Source: CAVONB01 sp963697205
GTDB lineage: Bacteria > Pseudomonadota > Alphaproteobacteria > Rhizobiales > Hyphomicrobiaceae
Length of the DNA: 64,000 nt
Reading direction: 5' to 3'
NCBI GenBank assembly: GCA_963697205.1
Contig: CAVONB010000006.1
Coordinates: 434,001-498,000, forward strand
Shown: one piece after another, positions 63,726 to 64,000 of the stretch
Position numbering within the stretch: position 1 is the first letter of the stretch
How the letters are laid out: each line of letters opens with the position of its first letter
The notes under the pieces: generated by a model
What the model was told of the DNA's origin: nothing
Database searches by the model: none
The model's input: the letters and a program-made list of their open reading frames with translations, nothing else
Program-made: the position numbers and the translations under genes

Positions 63726-64000
63726 TCAATCGAGCGACGTCTGCCTGAGCCTGAGCGCGTTGCCGATCACACTGACCGACGACAGCGACATCGCCGCTGC
63801 CGCGATCATCGGCGACAGCAGAATGCCGAGGACGGGATACAGCACGCCTGCCGCGATCGGCACGCCCGCCGCATTGTAGACGAAGGCGAAGAACAGGTTC
63901 TGCCGGATGTTCGCCATCGTCGCTTCCGAAAGGCGGCGCGCCCGCACGATTCCGTCGAGATCGCCCTTCACCAGCGTCACGCCCGCGCTCTCGATCGCAA
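63726..64000 (-). CDS. Heavy-metal translocating P-type ATPase, C-terminal fragment (window edge)
   Basis: The last ~91 residues of a CopA/ZntA-type P1B ATPase; the rest lies beyond the window. The visible part reads IESAGVTLVKGDLDGIVRARRLSEATMANI, the two final membrane helices (LFFAFVYNAAGVPIAAG; LSPMIAAAAMSLSSVSVIGN) and the tail ALRLRQTSLD. The MSLSSVSVIGNALRLR block is typical of Cu+/Ag+ or Zn-type exporters; the metal selectivity residues (CPC) are outside the window, so the metal is unknown. Confidence 0.92.
   Translation of the reverse strand, partial: AIESAGVTLVKGDLDGIVRARRLSEATMANIRQNLFFAFVYNAAGVPIAAGVLYPVLGILLSPMIAAAAMSLSSVSVIGNALRLRQTSLD

Overview
The window is GC-rich, densely coded bacterial chromosome. 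Protein families and gene order point to an alphaproteobacterium, probably of the order Hyphomicrobiales (Rhizobiales). The evidence is the tpiA - small protein - secG - pyrG order with a PpiD-type foldase gene divergent from tpiA, plus DUF2852, Bug-type receptors, an Omp25/31-like porin and a TadG-like protein. I see no rRNA, tRNA, prophage, transposase or CRISPR array.

Layout. 1-2775: 3' end of a dipeptide/oligopeptide ABC importer (ATPase and two permeases). 2864-7267: RidA, a DUF2157/GDYXXLXY membrane pair, a possible Cys-His-Asp secreted protein, a PsiF-like protein and an isochorismatase-fold hydrolase. 7308-14928: housekeeping block with trpE and ppiD on the minus strand and tpiA, a secreted protein, secG and pyrG on the plus strand. 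14937-24621: TadG-like protein, an SDR without its catalytic triad, DUF3500, enoyl-CoA hydratase, L,D-transpeptidase, and a 1129-residue membrane-anchored Clp-type ATPase. The last 270 residues of that ATPase look like release factor RF2 without its GGQ domain. 24832-35178: catabolic genes (haloacetate dehalogenase, dienelactone hydrolase, hydroxyacid oxidase, BKACE, a molybdopterin oxidoreductase), a bactofilin fused to a CSPG-like repeat, an ankyrin protein and a Bug receptor. 35360-42496: amidase-glucosaminidase, small secreted proteins, DinB and a complete TRAP transporter. 42561-57784: ndk, an AhpD-like protein, a GYF_2 protein, a methyltransferase, PepSY, amidohydrolase, SDR, glyS, Bug and GlcG genes, a second ankyrin protein, VOC and trhO. 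57955-60831: a plus-strand cluster of GST, a conserved unknown protein, a UGSC selenoprotein read through an in-frame TGA, and a nucleoside deaminase. 60984-64000: porin, a 3-hydroxyisobutyrate dehydrogenase-like enzyme with an amidohydrolase, and the end of a heavy-metal P-type ATPase.

Much of the metabolism suggests scavenging of organic acids and peptides, with ABC, TRAP and Bug uptake and many stand-alone hydrolases and dehydrogenases. Seven genes, including the normally essential glyS, carry single-base frameshifts, several in short C or A runs. I read these mainly as sequence errors rather than real pseudogenes.

The two most notable items are the Clp-RF2 fusion (21232-24621) and the UGSC selenoprotein with its SECIS-like hairpin (59718-60242).
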